DNA of 64,000 bases from Cardinalis cardinalis (Eukaryota > Chordata > Aves > Passeriformes > Cardinalidae), in contig JACDOX010000008.1 of assembly GCA_014549065.1 (NCBI GenBank), positions 3,238,319-3,302,318 on the forward strand, read 5' to 3'. Every line of letters begins with the position of its first letter. The first letter of the stretch is position 1. Under the pieces are notes generated by a model that did not search any database, was not told where the DNA came from, and saw only the letters and a list, made by a program, of their open reading frames with translations. This document shows positions 1-13,466 of the stretch, in pieces. The translations under genes were made by a program, and so were the position numbers.

Positions 1-1219
1 GGTCACAGCATTAGGCCTGTTCAAGAGGTGTTTAGGAAAATGCCCTCAGGTACATGGTGTGACTTGTGGTCCTGTGCAGAGCTGGGAGTTGGATTCGATG
101 AACCTTGTGCATCCCTTCCAGCTCAGCTTATTCTGTGATAATGACAGGCAAGGGAATTCAGGTTTTGTTAGAGTGCATCAGGCATGTGGGATGTCACTTG
201 CTGCCCTCTTCTCCAGAAGATAATCCCAGAGAGAATGGTAATTAACATGGAAGAGGGGAAAGTGCTACTACAGCAGGTTTCCTGCTTGGATTATTCACAA
301 AGTATTCACNGTATCATATCCTGATTTGATGTTGTAAAAATGTCACTTTGATGCAGGTGACGGCATGAGGGTTATTTTAGGCAAGCTGTGGAGGAACAGT
401 CCCTGGCAATGAGCAAAAATCAAACAGGCAAGCAATAGAGCTGGGCACATCTGTGTGAGTTTTCCACCTGCAGGTCCCACATTCCCTACTCTGCCCATTT
501 CTGTCTCTGCAGTTCTGCTGCAGGCTCGTCTTCCACAGAGGACAATTCTACCATAGTGGAGCCAGGGATCTTGGTTTATTTCTGGTGTCACCCTAACACT
601 AAGCTAAATTGCACAATGCACCCACCCCGAGGGAATTCCGGTTCCTATTTTGATATTTTAAGCACACGATCCTTGAATAAAGCTTGACATGATCATTACC
701 CATTTTGCAGAATAGGACATCTAGCTACGTGCAATGGCATGTTACCATCCCCAGTGTGATGACACATGAGTGGACATGCTGCTTCCAGGGGCAGGGTGAA
801 GACAGTGGGTGGAGTTCTTGGAGAAGCCAAGGGGGCATATCTGTGGAATGGCTAGTGGCAATTAAAAATCCCTGTATATGGCAGTAGCAGCTTTGTTCAA
901 AATTGTCTTTGAGTGCAAAAGCCTGAACTAGCAGGAATGGTTAAGCTTGACAGGATGCCAGTAAGACAAGCAAAAGGTACTACTTTCATGATGGTGTTTT
1001 TTTAGGACCTGTAAATCCTTTTAAAATTGCAGTATGATCTATATATGTGTATGAGAAAATCTCGACTTACTTGATAGGGCTGGATCAATAACTAGATGTT
1101 ATTTCTGAAGTGTGCTTTACTACTTCTGGAAGTTAAATCTGGTGAGATGTTTTTGCAGATTTGAGCTTTGATCAATATGTTATAAGGATGCATACTTACA
1201 CCATGTATTTGCTTTGCAG
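1..1219. other. Unannotated single-copy non-coding DNA
   Basis: AT-leaning, CpG-poor sequence with no long open frame, recognisable repeat or RNA gene. Open frames of 60-82 codons occur on both strands without a convincing start context or splice signals. It is best read as intergenic or intronic filler. Confidence 0.6.
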
Positions 1220-1298
1220 CTCCTGGTTGCTAAATCCCCTGTTGCTCCATTCTCCACTTTTTTCTACACCATTGAGAAATCAGGCTTGATTCTTCAGG
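1220..1298 (+). CDS. Weak candidate internal exon, identity unknown
   Basis: Seen: the segment follows a TTTGCTTTGCAG acceptor and ends at a GTAAGA donor. It is 79 bases long and would enter in phase 0 and leave after one extra base. Only one frame is open across it, and its translation includes VAPFSTFFYTIEKSG. Against it: the pyrimidine tract is short, no clear branch point stands out, and a 79-base segment with one open frame is common by chance. Its phase does not join directly to the next candidate at 3105, so at least one more exon would be needed. I recognise no protein family. It could be a cryptic exon or nothing. Confidence 0.13.
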
Positions 1299-3104
1299 GT
1301 AAGACCAGAGCATTGGTTGTTTTGCCTTTTCAATTAGTATTTTAAGCAGACTGAATGTAGATAACAACAACTATTATTGAAAATGGTACTGTTTATACCG
1401 AATTAAAACCCTCACACATTTAAACATTTTGGTTAACAAGGGGACATTCTGCTGAATTCACTGTTTTTTCTTGGATTACTCTAAATTGGTTCTTGCATTT
1501 TTCCATGGATCTAGAAATGGGCCCTGAAATTATTAAACAGGGCTCCTTGATTTTCTCCAAGGTAAAGTGGAATGGTTTGGGTGACATGGGGTCCTATGGA
1601 ATAGGTTTCTTCAGGAGAAACATACCCATCTATCATTAATAGCCTGTGTTAATGAATGGTTCTTCTTTAGCAAATGGCATCAGTAAGAATACAGGAAATT
1701 AATATCTCTTTTCTATTTTTGTGATCATTTTAATGCTAATGCCCAGTGGTCTTAAATTATCCTCAGNTTCTCTAGGATATTAAGTGTTATGCTGAAAAGC
1801 TGGATATTAATACCATGCTGACAGGGAACTAGGATTCCTCGTGGCTGTGTCCTGAATCATGTACTTCTAGACACAGCAAAGAGGGAATTTAAACTCTTCC
1901 CTTCTTTTCCCATTTATCCCAACAAACATCCTTACTTTTTGACAAACCTTCATCGATCAATTTTGTTGAGTTGATGTCTTTTGGTATGCAACCTGGCTCC
2001 TTATCACTGCATCAGTTTAACAGACTGAATAAAACTATCAGTGCCTGTCACTTTCTGTTCAGGGAGGACCCTATGATATGCAGCCAGGGCAATAAGACAA
2101 GTGAGTATAGCTGGTTCTCAGCTTCCAGTGATGGAGAATCACTGATCCCATGAGGCACTATGGACATTTTAAGGGATGTGAACAGTTCTGACTGCACATT
2201 TCTCACATTCAAACAGGCTGTACCAGATTAATGATATATTTCTATTTCATAGTGACTCAATGTGCTTACATCTCAGGTGATGCAAAATGTCAGAAAAAAA
2301 CCAAAATGAAAATGTTTTATGGTGCATTTTTGCTTCCATTTGATACAGCTATGTAATTGTAATGAGGGGAGAGGTGTCTATACAGCATTTCCTAAGCCTT
2401 TGGATACTATTTTCAGTATATGTTTAGATAGCATTTTGGGCACTTGATCTGCTTTATTTGGTACCAATAATTCTAAAAGTCTACAGGAACTAGAAACAAT
2501 TTTTATTAGTTTAAATGGAGAGTACTTGCAAGAGTTGGTCTTGATGTGTTTTGTTTCAGTATAGGGCAGATGATAAGCTACTTTTCTATCTTGGATATCT
2601 TGAGTTACATAGATGTTTCTGGTCTTTATTTTAAAAGGCAGACAATTTCCTGCTCTGTCCTAAGGCACTAATGTAGTGAAACTTTGGGAAGGAAAGTTTT
2701 CCTATTTCAGAAACAGAGAGAATTTGTTCAGAGTCAATCTTAATTTTTTCAGCTCTTTTCTGTGAGCCACGAATATAGCTATCCCAGGGCTGAACCATAC
2801 CTTTAAAGAACAAATAGGCCTGGTTACACATAATGATGGAACAGCACTCTGATAGGAGGACATCACTGGTTTAAAAGTGTGGCAGTTGCTCTTTTCCCTA
2901 TACCCATATGTTTCTGGGGGGTACATTTAAAACATCATTTGCCATTTTTCTACAAACAGATAAAATACCNGTTTGGATTTCTTTAAGTAATTTATGTATT
3001 CATATCAGGCATTCTTTGTGCATTTTGTAAGGCAACAAGAAGGTCTTCTATGTGTGAGCCTTTTATTACTTTCTGACTATGTCACATTATTGTTTCTATT
3101 TTAG
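1299..3104. other. Unannotated non-coding DNA between two exon candidates
   Basis: AT-rich single-copy sequence. A short open stretch near 2060-2100 sits between a TTCTGTTCAG acceptor-like site and a GTGAGT donor-like site. At about 38 bases it is too short to call. Nothing else is supported. Confidence 0.5.
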
Positions 3105-3182
3105 ATGTTTTTCTCCAAGATGAGTAGCAAAGAAGGGTATGGTTCCCCTAATAATGTGCCCCAGACTCTTTTACAGAGACTT
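3105..3182 (+). CDS. Candidate internal exon, identity unknown
   Basis: Seen: a CTGAC branch-point-like motif about 30 bases upstream, then a T-rich tract ending in TTTCTATTTTAG, 78 bases (26 codons, phase 0 to phase 0), then a GTAAGC donor. Only the frame beginning at the first base is open; the other two have stops. The peptide begins MFFSKMSSKEGYGSPNN and ends PQTLLQRL. The first codon being ATG is probably incidental for an internal exon. The splice signals are well arranged, but the region is long enough for such arrangements to arise by chance, and I recognise no homologue. Minus-strand open frames over the same bases are treated as shadows. Confidence 0.27.
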
Positions 3183-3689
3183 GTAAGCACTTTCACATGA
3201 ACCATCTCACTGATTTGTAGAAGTAAATATTGCATGGTCTCATCCCACATTTCAGTGATCATTATTTCTGTGGAAGCTGGAAGTGAGTAAATCACCAGGA
3301 AATGTCTGGTTTGGATAAGATGCAGAAAGTGGTACCAGGCTGCCTTGTTCAAGAGAAGCTAGAGTTTTTCTGAGAGTTGTACTTGGTGNTTCTTTCCAAA
3401 GGGAAGCTGGATGCAAGGTAAGATGCCAGTCAGGCACCCAGCCACGGGCCAGCCTTGGCTGCTGGAGGGACACCACAGAGCACTAACCAGTGGGATCTGC
3501 CCCTCAGCCCGCTCCCAAAGGCAACTCTGCCATTCAGGCTTTGTACTTNGATTCCCTTGGTGTCAGGAGGTGAGCACATTGAGGGTGGCTGATGGGAACA
3601 AGTGGGTGGATGTGGAAACTGGTGAGAAGCAGCAGCTGGCTGAAGTGCCCAGGATTCTTTCTTTTTACTCAGGGGGTCCCATCCCGGCA
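3183..3689. other. Unannotated DNA, locally GC-richer near 3.4-3.6 kb
   Basis: A somewhat GC-rich stretch around 3410-3650 is open in frames on both strands (99 codons plus, 127 codons minus). Both frames contain an N and neither has convincing splice sites or family features. I see no gene. Confidence 0.45.
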
Positions 3690-3925
3690 CCATTAACCAA
3701 TAGGCCATAAACAAATTGATATCGGAAAATGTGGCTGGAAGCTCCCTGATTAGTGCGGGTGAATGGGGAATGAAAGACAAAGTGAAAGTGTGATTTAACA
3801 GTTCCACAAGCAATTTCCATTGCCACCTCTGAGGGATTAGGATGTGTGGAATAGGCTAAAAAAAATAGGAGGAGCTCCCCCCTGCTTTGTTCTGTGGGCT
3901 GGAGGATAATAAAACGGCAGGAGAG
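3690..3925. promoter_or_regulatory. Conserved-element-like block, possible enhancer
   Basis: The text is of the type seen in vertebrate conserved non-coding elements. It packs a CCAAT-type ACCAATAGG, a forkhead-like ATAAACAAA, a TTGATATCGG patch and a GATTAG homeodomain-like core, plus isolated CpGs in a CpG-poor setting. There is no repeat character. This is pattern recognition only, with no alignment. Confidence 0.22.
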
Positions 3926-4722
3926 GCAGTGTGGCTAGTTAGGGATTTCACAGACTGCTATTTGATGCAGTTTAAGGAGCCCTTCTGCTATTGTTGCAGT
4001 TAAAATGGGAAGCGGAACTGTTCTCCATTTGCAAAAATCTCCAGCGTCCTCAGGAAGAGGGCTGAGAGCAAAAGGCTATTAAGATGGTAATGCTGCCCCA
4101 TTTGGAGGAGTGTATCAAAATCCTCTTTGTCAATGTAAATTGCTGCTCTGTTTCCCTGGTATCTTTGCATCTCATGGCCTCAGTGCAAGCACAGAAATTT
4201 TTGGAGGAGACCCTAGTGAAGGCAGAACTGCTTCTCTTTTATTCTCAGAGGAGATCTCCAGGCTGCCCAAGGGTCCCTTGGAGAAAACTTATTTGCTTTT
4301 ATAAACCTGAANTGTTCAGGGATGAAGAGAATCCATTTATGCACTCACTTTTTTATTTCTACTTTCAGACTAGAGAAATGAAATGTGATGATTGAAAGGC
4401 AAGATTGGACAGTCAGAAATTTAGCAAAGAAAAGTCTTCAGCCTCCTCCCTTCATTGTTTCAAATTGCTCTGTGCTATAGTGGGAGTGGACTGCAACCCC
4501 AAAAATACCCTCAGTTGCCTTTACATTGCAATGCAGTGTCATGTTATGTTCTGCCAGTGTCATTCTTTGATGAACCTGAATTGTGAGTGCAGAATTCAGT
4601 CTGACAGCCAATCTCTGTTTTGTAGAGATCGTAGACAAAAAGGCAGAAACCTGGATCAAGCACTGCAAAATATTGGAAGTTTTACTGTCAGCTTGTGTTT
4701 GCTGTTCTAGGAACTTGCTGTC
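3926..4722. other. Unannotated non-coding DNA
   Basis: Overlapping open frames of 64-103 codons occur here on both strands, one crossing an N. None has splice or start support. No repeat or RNA gene is visible. Confidence 0.5.
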
Positions 4723-4775
4723 GCTTCCCTGTTTCAATACCAGTTGAACAGCAGCTTCCCTGTTTCAACCAGTTG
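4723..4775 (+). repeat. Short tandem duplication, two copies, period about 31
   Basis: The words GCTTCCCTGTTTCAA and CCAGTTG occur twice, at 4723-4746 and 4754-4775. The first copy has two extra bases between the words. This looks like a small local duplication, probably by replication slippage. No function is indicated. Confidence 0.85.
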
Positions 4776-7700
4776 CAGTGAGTGAAGTCATACCATTAAA
4801 AAGAAGAATAAAATTAAAAGAGCTCCAGATCTACTTGATTAAGAGGGCAAGTTGTAAGATTATTTTTCTCCTTGGCTATGATATAATTTCTGTTTTGNTT
4901 GGAAATTGCTAGCTGGTAAATCTGTTCTGGTGTGACAAGAAATTTTGAGCTGCTCTTGCTGAATTGCAGTTTCATTGAAATTGAATGTAGAACATGTTGG
5001 GTTAGGCCAGCTGAACTAGAAGATGCTGCTAAGCTTTGTGCACACATATGCGAAAAAGATAGGCTGAATGAAACTGATTTGAAGTTGTATGCTGTGGGTG
5101 ATCATCCAAGTCTAGCTTTAGAAGCAGCAGTGTTCTGGGGTATAAATACAAGTATGCAACCAGCCTAGCTGTTACCTACCAACAGCTCAGCTCTTTGTGG
5201 AAGTCTCATTCCATCTCACTTAAGCAAATGCCTTCTGTTACCAAGAGGAGGCTGCTGCAAAAGGAGTTGGGGACATGGTGGCTCTTTGCCAGCTGCAGAG
5301 TCTGTTGGGACTCAATGCTTTTACTCAGTGATTAACATTGCTCTTCATAGAAAAACTCAGAAGTACATAAGGTAAATTCCATTAGTGAACGAGGACGTGC
5401 TTTTGGGTAATGATATATTTTCAGTTTCATAGGGTTTAAAGATGGGTAGAATTATCAGTTCATCCAAACTGACCTCCCATGTATGATACACGTTTCCTTC
5501 AAGTACCTGATAACTTTGTTGCACTGAATAATTTCTTCTAGAAAAGTAATAACTATTACTTGCAGATGTAAAGAAATGCNAGTTCCTAGTTTGCATTGAC
5601 AGTATTTCCAAGTTTTAGCTACCTTGCTGCAAAACCCTTGTTCTGTATTTCAGATTAGAATTTGTCTGCCTTCAGCTTTTGGCCTCAGTTCTTGTAAGGA
5701 CCTTCAGTGCTAAAAGAAGCAGTGTTGCCATTAAATGGTTGCCATTTTTCATCAGTGTACTTGGTATAATGATTTATCTTGCTATGTTTNACTCTTCCTT
5801 TTTGAAAGGTATAACTGTGTATAAATTTAACTTCAAAATTTCGTGTCTCCTGCTGACCGGCTCCCAAATACCTTGTATTGCTAAAGGGAGGAATTTGGGG
5901 GTTGTGCCACAGGACTGAATAATTAGTTTATTAATCCACCCTTTCTGCTGCCCTCTTTTTCACTGCACACAACCTGTCTGAGCACAAATGTGCTCACCTT
6001 GCATGTAATGTCCTATTGAGGCAGGTAATTTATTAAATGTAGAAACAAAAGAATGTGGCACTTGGAAGAGAGCGTCTTAAGTTTCACATTAGTAAGGGAG
6101 AAGATCTAGTAACAGCTAAATCTAGGGAAGCCTTGGTACATTATGTTTCATTTGTCACTAAGGTAATGAAAGAGGCTCATTTTGATCTCTAAATAGCACA
6201 GGGTCTGGGTTTGTAGTGCAGCATGGCAAACTGTCTCCAAAGTGCTATAACTAATTTCTATGGCCGAAGCAAGTGAAAAGTGCCTCATTTTATTTTGTAA
6301 AGAAACAAGTAGTGAGGTAGAAAAGGAATTCTGAAAGAAAGGGCAGCATTATTTGTATTGTATTGTGTGGGTTTGAACAGTGAAAGACAATGATTTACTG
6401 CCTCAAAAGCTTTTATTCAATTGAAGAACTGTAACTATAAAGTGACCTTTGTCTGGAGCAACATGGATATAATCTGTAAAATGAAGCAGGGTCATACTTG
6501 ATGTGTGAATGGGTGGAAGACAGATTAATGGGAATAGAGTTGTGCATTGCTATTGAGATGGTAAAAGATCTGCAGTGCCACTGATGATTTCCAGGCCTAT
6601 TGGAGGGATAAAGATGAACTGATCATTGTTAGGATCTCTGTGGGGTGAAACCATTTTTGCTGTATTCCCCACAGGACGCTGAAAGTCTCATGCTATTTCT
6701 AACAGGTTTGTAATAATGAGAGTAAAGAAGCACTATCAATTTGTAGGTTAAGTCCATCCTGGGACTAAGGAATGAGAAAAAAATAAGGCTGCCATCATCC
6801 CAATGCCAGCAACGTCACCCACGCAGATATAGCTGACATCAATGAAAATGTCTTTTTGTTCAGGCAATTCATGGCATTTTGAGGAGTGGTTACTAAACCT
6901 GTTTGCTTGGGTGAGGGTGTTCTCATTAGATGAGTTTGTGAGAATTGCTCTACTGCTCTGCAGCAGCACTGCCAAAGCTTTGCTGGAGTTGCCAAACTCC
7001 ATGGCTGTCAAATGAAGGAGGACAGAGAAACAGAGCACAGATGCAAAACCAACTAAAAATGTTTATGATGAGAAATGGAAGGAAAACATTTTAATGGTGA
7101 AGGAATACAAGAGGCATCTTGGATTTAGATCCAGTAGAAGCCAAATAAACTGAAATTTCAATAAAATTAAATGTTTCTCTCTGCAAATATGACCTTTCAC
7201 ATAGTGGCATGGTAGATAGGCAGTAGATTGATAAAGTTCCTGGCCATGTTTGTTCATGTGAGCTTAACTTGTGTGAGGATATGATGCTGGATAAATCCAG
7301 TTTAGCACACTGTTTTGAATTACCTGCTTATTTCTAAATTTTCATGTAAAGATACTGAAGATACAGTACTGATGTCTTGCACTTAAAGCCAAACATGTTC
7401 CTAAGTGCTTTACTTGATTGCAACTGAAGTGCCAGCATTTAATTTTTCTGAAGTTCTACTAAATGTAACACGAAAAAAAGTTTTAGCGCAAGCAGTGTGC
7501 CAAGTCTGTTCCCATTTATACAAGTGTTAATCAAAACTAATTTCTTTTAATCCAGTGTTGTTAAAACAATGAACTGAAGAGTGTAAGTCTGTTCCCTTCT
7601 TTTCAAGGCTGGCATAGGCTTCCTGGGACAAAATGATCTCGCTTGAGAGAAATCTTCTCCTTACCAGGCTCTCTGTAATGAATTCCTGATCAAAGTGGGC

Positions 7701-10700
7701 TGCTCCCCTGGGTTTTCAGCATAGTGCCAAAGCAAATGGCCTTTTTTCCAAAAGGCTTTTAACATAAGGAGTGTAATTGTCTGTTGATTAGAGGTAGTGT
7801 CTGTGATTTGTGACAATATATTGTTCTGGGAACTGAACATTGTCATGGAAGCCTAAGACTTTACTAGTAATTGCCTGAATTTAATGTAGATGTTGCATCT
7901 TTCAAGCTACAGATTTGTAAAATAAGGTCAAATGTACCTAAAATGGACTTAATGTTCTTAAGTGAACACATTCATGAGTAGGAAGCTAAATAAATGTCTG
8001 TTCAAAAACTTGTTTTCCAGCCAGAGTAAAGGCTCATGCTTGTGTGTGCAGCTTAGGAAGGTAAAAGACAGTTAAGTCTCAGTGATTTTTTCTTTTCTCG
8101 TGTAGGCACAACTAAGTGTCTTTTGCTATCCTCAAAGGTTATGTCTGTACTGACTTCACCACTAACGTGTTTGGTGAAGCCATCACTGATGTCATTTTAT
8201 CTTGTGAAAATATAGTTAGCAATAGAGGACTATGACCCAAAATACTTNCCCTTGGTAATACATGCAACTTTTCTTTAGCTATAGGAATTTATGTATTACT
8301 AAAATCTTGTGAAATCCCTAAGTGTACAGCCTGTTTTCCAAAGAGAAATGCTGGACACTTTATTGTTGCCTCTGCTGAGGAGATCCAAAAGTTGCATACA
8401 GTCTAAACTCTGGAAGTCTCCAGAGTGCAATTCTGCGTAGGCAAGCACATTTGAATAGCACTTCATCAAAACTAGGAAACTTTGCCTGAGGAGAGGCTTA
8501 CTAGCACAGGCATAACACTTTACAAATAGGGCTTCCACTGCTTTGACCCCAGTGCTGTTTTTCTTTGAAACTTTCTCTATGTTTTGAGAATTAACACACC
8601 CTGAACAACTTCATGTATCTCTGCATCTGATGTGTTGACTTGCCCTGTCACAGATTTAAATTATCTTCTCATATAATCTTAAATCTAGCTTCATAAGATG
8701 GAATAGGAATATATAGCACTTTCTTAGAAACAGGCACATGTGATAAACCCGCTCAGCAAACAGTGGTTTACTTCAAATGCTTTTTCTCATTACAGTTGTT
8801 CCCTAAAATTCTTAATGTTGGGCTGTTACCGTTAAGTATTTTCTGCAATGTTCCTTTGAACTTTAGCACTGCTTCTCAGTATTTATGTTGTATGAAACCA
8901 AACCTGGTCATTTGTCATTCAGTTCTGTGAAGACTCCTCAAAAACTTTTGAGATTAAATTTCAGGGCCAGATAGAGTTAAAGAAGCGTTATAGAGAAGAA
9001 ACAAGGTTAGCCAGCAGTTTGCTAGAGTGTGGTGTACCAGCCCAGGCTGTCCCTTGGTTTGCCACCTGAATAACCCCAGAGGGTCTGCCTTAGGGCTCAG
9101 CACATAGGCAGGGCAGCTCAAACCTGCAGGGGTGAAGAGGAAGCAAAGGCAAATGATGCTACAATTAACAGTTCAACAAAAGGTGTTACTGAAAAGATTT
9201 TACTTTACTGTCCACGGAATCTCATTTTCATGTAAACGTCCTAGTTTTTCAACTACAGAAACATTCTCCCATACTCTCCCAATGCTCTATGGAGATGAAC
9301 TTCCCAGGAGCAGCAGCTGAGATGTGAGGAGTGATGTTTCTAGAAAATACTGGGGAATATTAGAGCCTGAGTAGTCTGAACTGAGTGCTGTGTGCTGTTG
9401 TGGAGACCTCAGCTGAGATATGCCTTACTATTCAGTGAATAGGCTTAGAATAAGCAGGCTGAAATCCAAAGTTGTGAACACCAAGTATTGCACTGGTGAA
9501 GATGTTCTGAGTGAATTTAAGGATGGGATGAGATAATTTCTTAGTAGTATATATAAATACCACATTCCTCCTTCAGACTGCATATGCTTGATGAAGGATG
9601 CAGTCTTGAGACACAACAGGTGGGAACTGCACACCACATCTTTTACTTTTCTTCATGCTACATTTGTGCTGTGAGCACATTACCCAAACAAAGGTATTGG
9701 GCAGTCAGGCACATACCTTGCAGCTGTGAGTCCTAGCTGTGAGCTAGACCATATCCTGTCTGCTGTGGCATTTGCTGAAGTCCATAGAGGAGCAGAACAT
9801 CCTGTTTGCTTAGTTTCTTTTGTCTGCCCCATACCAGCACAGGGAGAATATTACTCTATATCTTTCCTCTTCTGCTCTGAAATTGGATCACAGCACTCAT
9901 GATTTTGTTCAATAGCTGGAAATGCTGAGGATATCCGATTGCTGAGGTCTCTTATTTTAAACACCACATGCCAGGAAAAGTATGTGGGATCCCACCAGCT
10001 TAGCACTGGAGGGTGCAGGATGCATCAACAGGAAAACCAAACAAAACATGAAGTGAAATTCATTTGAAAAGGGAAGGGACTCACAGACCACCAATCAGTC
10101 GTGTTTTAACTCTTCATATATACACAATAGGCCTTTTATTTTCCTTCAGTTCTCCTCGATATGCAAACTATCCTTGAACTGATTTTTAGAGCTGCAGCTG
10201 TCACCAAAGGCAGTGGGACCTGGAGGTGCTCATTACCTTTGAAAATCAAGCCAATGTATTTGAATGCAGTAGTAAAAGCCAAAAGCACTAAATCAGGATG
10301 GTGAAAGCATAACTTTGATAGTTCTGTTATGTGATCCTGGCCACCTTCATGTTGGATACAGAGGCAGGACCTCACACAGAGCATACCAGAGCTCAAAGGT
10401 ATGTTGTTTCTTCTTTGCCTTTCAGCCTTCCTTCCCCTACAATTCTGTTGCCTTNCTTCATCACTGCAGTCCTTCCAGCTGAGTAACACCAGATAGAGCT
10501 TTATTCAAGTTTGACAGAACTTAGATGAACTTTTATTCATTCAGAATACGTTGTTTTCCTTGAGAAACAGGTTTTTTTATCCAAGTGGTCCAGTTTGGCT
10601 AGCAGTACCAAAGATGGGCAGCCACCTGAGTCACAGTTTGATTTTCATTTGGAAGATTTGTTGTGCCCTAGGAAAGGTTTGTAAGTAATGTATAGAAGTC

Positions 10701-13421
10701 AGAGCAAGCCCTGATTACTCTGATGTAGAATGAACTAAATTCCACTGTCACATCTGAGCACAAAGGGAATAAAAGGTGTCCCTTAAGCTGGTCCCAGCTG
10801 CCTGGGCTCAGAAAGGACATTGCTCTATCATTTAAGGGTACAGGAAAACTTAATACATAAACCAAATTTGCAAATTCAAGGCCTCTTCTGGCAGAAGGGG
10901 TAAGAGAGCTGGCCACTGAGGGCTGCAGCCAACAGTGTGGCATTAATTTACAGGGAAAGCTGGTTAAAGTGGCCTTCTGTTACTGCTTGCCTCAGACTGG
11001 AAGCTTTCTCAGTTCATTTGGTGTCTTTTTTTTTTTCATAGTGCCACATATTGTTGGTAAAATAAGGAAACTTGAAAACAGAGGAAGTAGAGATAATGTT
11101 GATCTTGAAACACTAGCAATTGAAAAGACCATTCACAGTTTCCTTTAAAACAAAACCAAGGGGTAAGATAATGCTAACCAGGGCTGGGTGCCCAAGAGAG
11201 CATCCTAATGAAGCATCCACTGTTATTGTTCAACTCAGTGTTTGTTCTTCATGTGAACAAAAGGAAGGAAGAGCTCTGCTATCAGGCTGGAGAGGAAGGA
11301 GTCTTTGTTGCCCTTGGCTACTCTAACTTTAAATGTGAGGAAGTGCAGGGCACTGCAGCATAACCTTTCTGCAGTATTAGATGAGGAAAATTGGTAGTTC
11401 AGGAGGTTAAGGGCGGACACTGTTTCTCTAGGCTTCCCTTTCATGACAGCCCCAAATGGGATGTGCAGTGCTAGTGGCAGTGCTAGTATTTATTTAGGTC
11501 ACATGAGGTTTTTGAAACTTGGGTTTGGACCCCGGTACTTCTGCTTTGCTGCTTTTCTGCCATGTGATTCTTCCTCTGCCTTGTTGCTCACCACAGGAGC
11601 AGTAAGAGATGCCATTTCCTTATTGAATGTGACAGGCACCCAGTGTCCTGAGTGTAAAGTTCAATCATGTTGCTGAATGTGTCTGCTAGAGACTGAGTCA
11701 GGTTTACTGTACTTTTCTGTTCCTGCTCTGCCCATAGATTTGTCTGCTGAAGTGGCAGAATTCCTGCCGTCCCTCTCCCCATCTTTCAAGTCAGGAGGAT
11801 GACACACTGTCAGATTAGTGATAAAGTTTACCATGCTCAGAGCCATTGTTTCAGATTTTCAGATGATTCAGGCAATGACTGTGTCATCAGCTAACCTCTG
11901 GTTACAATTTAAAGATATCCTTGCAATCATGAAATTCTGATTAGCTTGCTGTGTGTTAGTTCTACTCTGGCTTTGTCTAGTCCATGTCCTACCTCTGCAT
12001 TCCAAGAGACACTGGAGAAACAGATTTGCATCCCATTAGAGGCAATGCTGTAGTGCTGGGATGTTTGAAAATGTAGGTGCGTATTTTGCTTCTGATATCC
12101 AGAGTTCACTCCTTCTATATGATGCTTTGAAATTTCTGGACAGAAAATAAAAGCAGCCCACAAATATATATCAGCTTTGTCTCCCATTCAAGGTGCATCC
12201 TTGCATTGATTTCCTGTTAATTAAAGGTTACCATGGCCCATGATGTACAAAATGACACTTCCACACATTTATGTTATAGTCAGTTTCTATAAATCTGAAA
12301 TCTAATTCTTCTCACAACAGCATGTTTTGTGCAAGTTCTACCAACATTACTGTAGACAGAGAAAGAACATTACCTAGATAAAATAGCTGCCTTTTGTTTA
12401 AGGCAAGTGATCTGAGGGCTTGGTNATTTGTCATAGTGAAAAAAGCATTTGCTAAGAATGCAAAGAGAATTGGGAGAATCCTATGAAGCTACTGAGAGGG
12501 TCAAGTGTAAGAAATGTTCTTTAAGGTGTCATAGTAAGTCAGTTATATACCATTAAAGGCAGGAGAATGAGGGCCTCAAATTAGATATTTGAGGTATGAT
12601 TGGTTTGTGTGTAAAACCATGCTGGATACAGGAAGAAATAGATACCATATTGCATTGTTGGAATTGTGGCTCTGAAAACCCACTAAGTTCAACACAGAAA
12701 ATAGAAAAAAAGTTCTGAATGTCCTGAGAAATTAAATTAAAAAATGAAATTAATTCAAACCACTTACCAAAGTAGCCTTCTGAAAACAGGTTGGTTTTTA
12801 TTTCACGTAATAGATACNAAAGCTCAGTAAAATGCTGAAAATCCAGATGGGCCAGTGGGGGAATGATTCTGCCTGTTCTTAGTTTTCTTATGTTACTAGC
12901 ATCTTGAAGTGTGGAGGTTTTTTGAAGAAAAAAATTCCAAGATTAGATTTAGCACATTTTAGTCAGGCCACAGCAAGTATACTCAGTTTACAAATACAAA
13001 TGTTTTGTGTTTGTTTTCCTAATTACTATCCCTAGAAATTATTTGTTTCTTAAAAGCTAAAAGGGCTTCTTTCCTTCTCACATATCATCGTGAGTGGTTT
13101 TAATAGAATAAATTGTGTCTTTGCCAGTTTAAACAGTTGTCTTCAGTTAGGCCAGTCATGGTGGCTTATGTATACAGTTACAGTTTTTGTACTTGGGTGT
13201 TAAAATAAATCTGAAGAGGCATGGAAGAAATAGAATTTACTTAGGTTTTTTGTGAACCCTTTTCTGAACACAACTAGCAAGGCTGAGTGAGTAGCTAACA
13301 TTCATTAGTGTGGCTGAAGACAATAGATGAGCTTCTGAGTACTGTCAGGGAACAATTATCTTCCATAAAAGTAGGTGCTGGTTTGGTGTATCTATAATTA
13401 GAACTGCTTAGCACTGTGGTA
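4776..13421. other. Long gene-free stretch of AT-rich single-copy DNA
   Basis: No gene, RNA gene or interspersed repeat is recognisable over this 8.6 kb. Isolated TATA-like words occur, for example GGTATAAATAC near 5139 and TATATATAAATACC near 9546, with nothing around them to support promoters. Open frames stay below about 120 codons and fall on both strands. This is typical of an intron or intergenic desert. Confidence 0.55.
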
Positions 13422-13466
13422 GGAGTTTCCTCTCCCTCTTAGAGTTAGAGGGAGAGGAAAATCTCC
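13422..13466. repeat. Inverted repeat with perfect 14-bp stem
   Basis: The pyrimidine arm 13426-13439 (TTTCCTCTCCCTCT) is the exact reverse complement of the purine arm 13447-13460. A 7-base loop, TAGAGTT, separates them. Four more pairs (13422-13425 with 13463-13466) extend the stem past a two-base bulge. It could form a stable hairpin in RNA or single-stranded DNA. No terminator or known RNA family is implied. Confidence 0.9.

Noticed and set aside
5655..5695. About 40-base segment between CAG and GTAAGG
   Set aside because: Two of three frames are open and it is too short to discriminate from chance.
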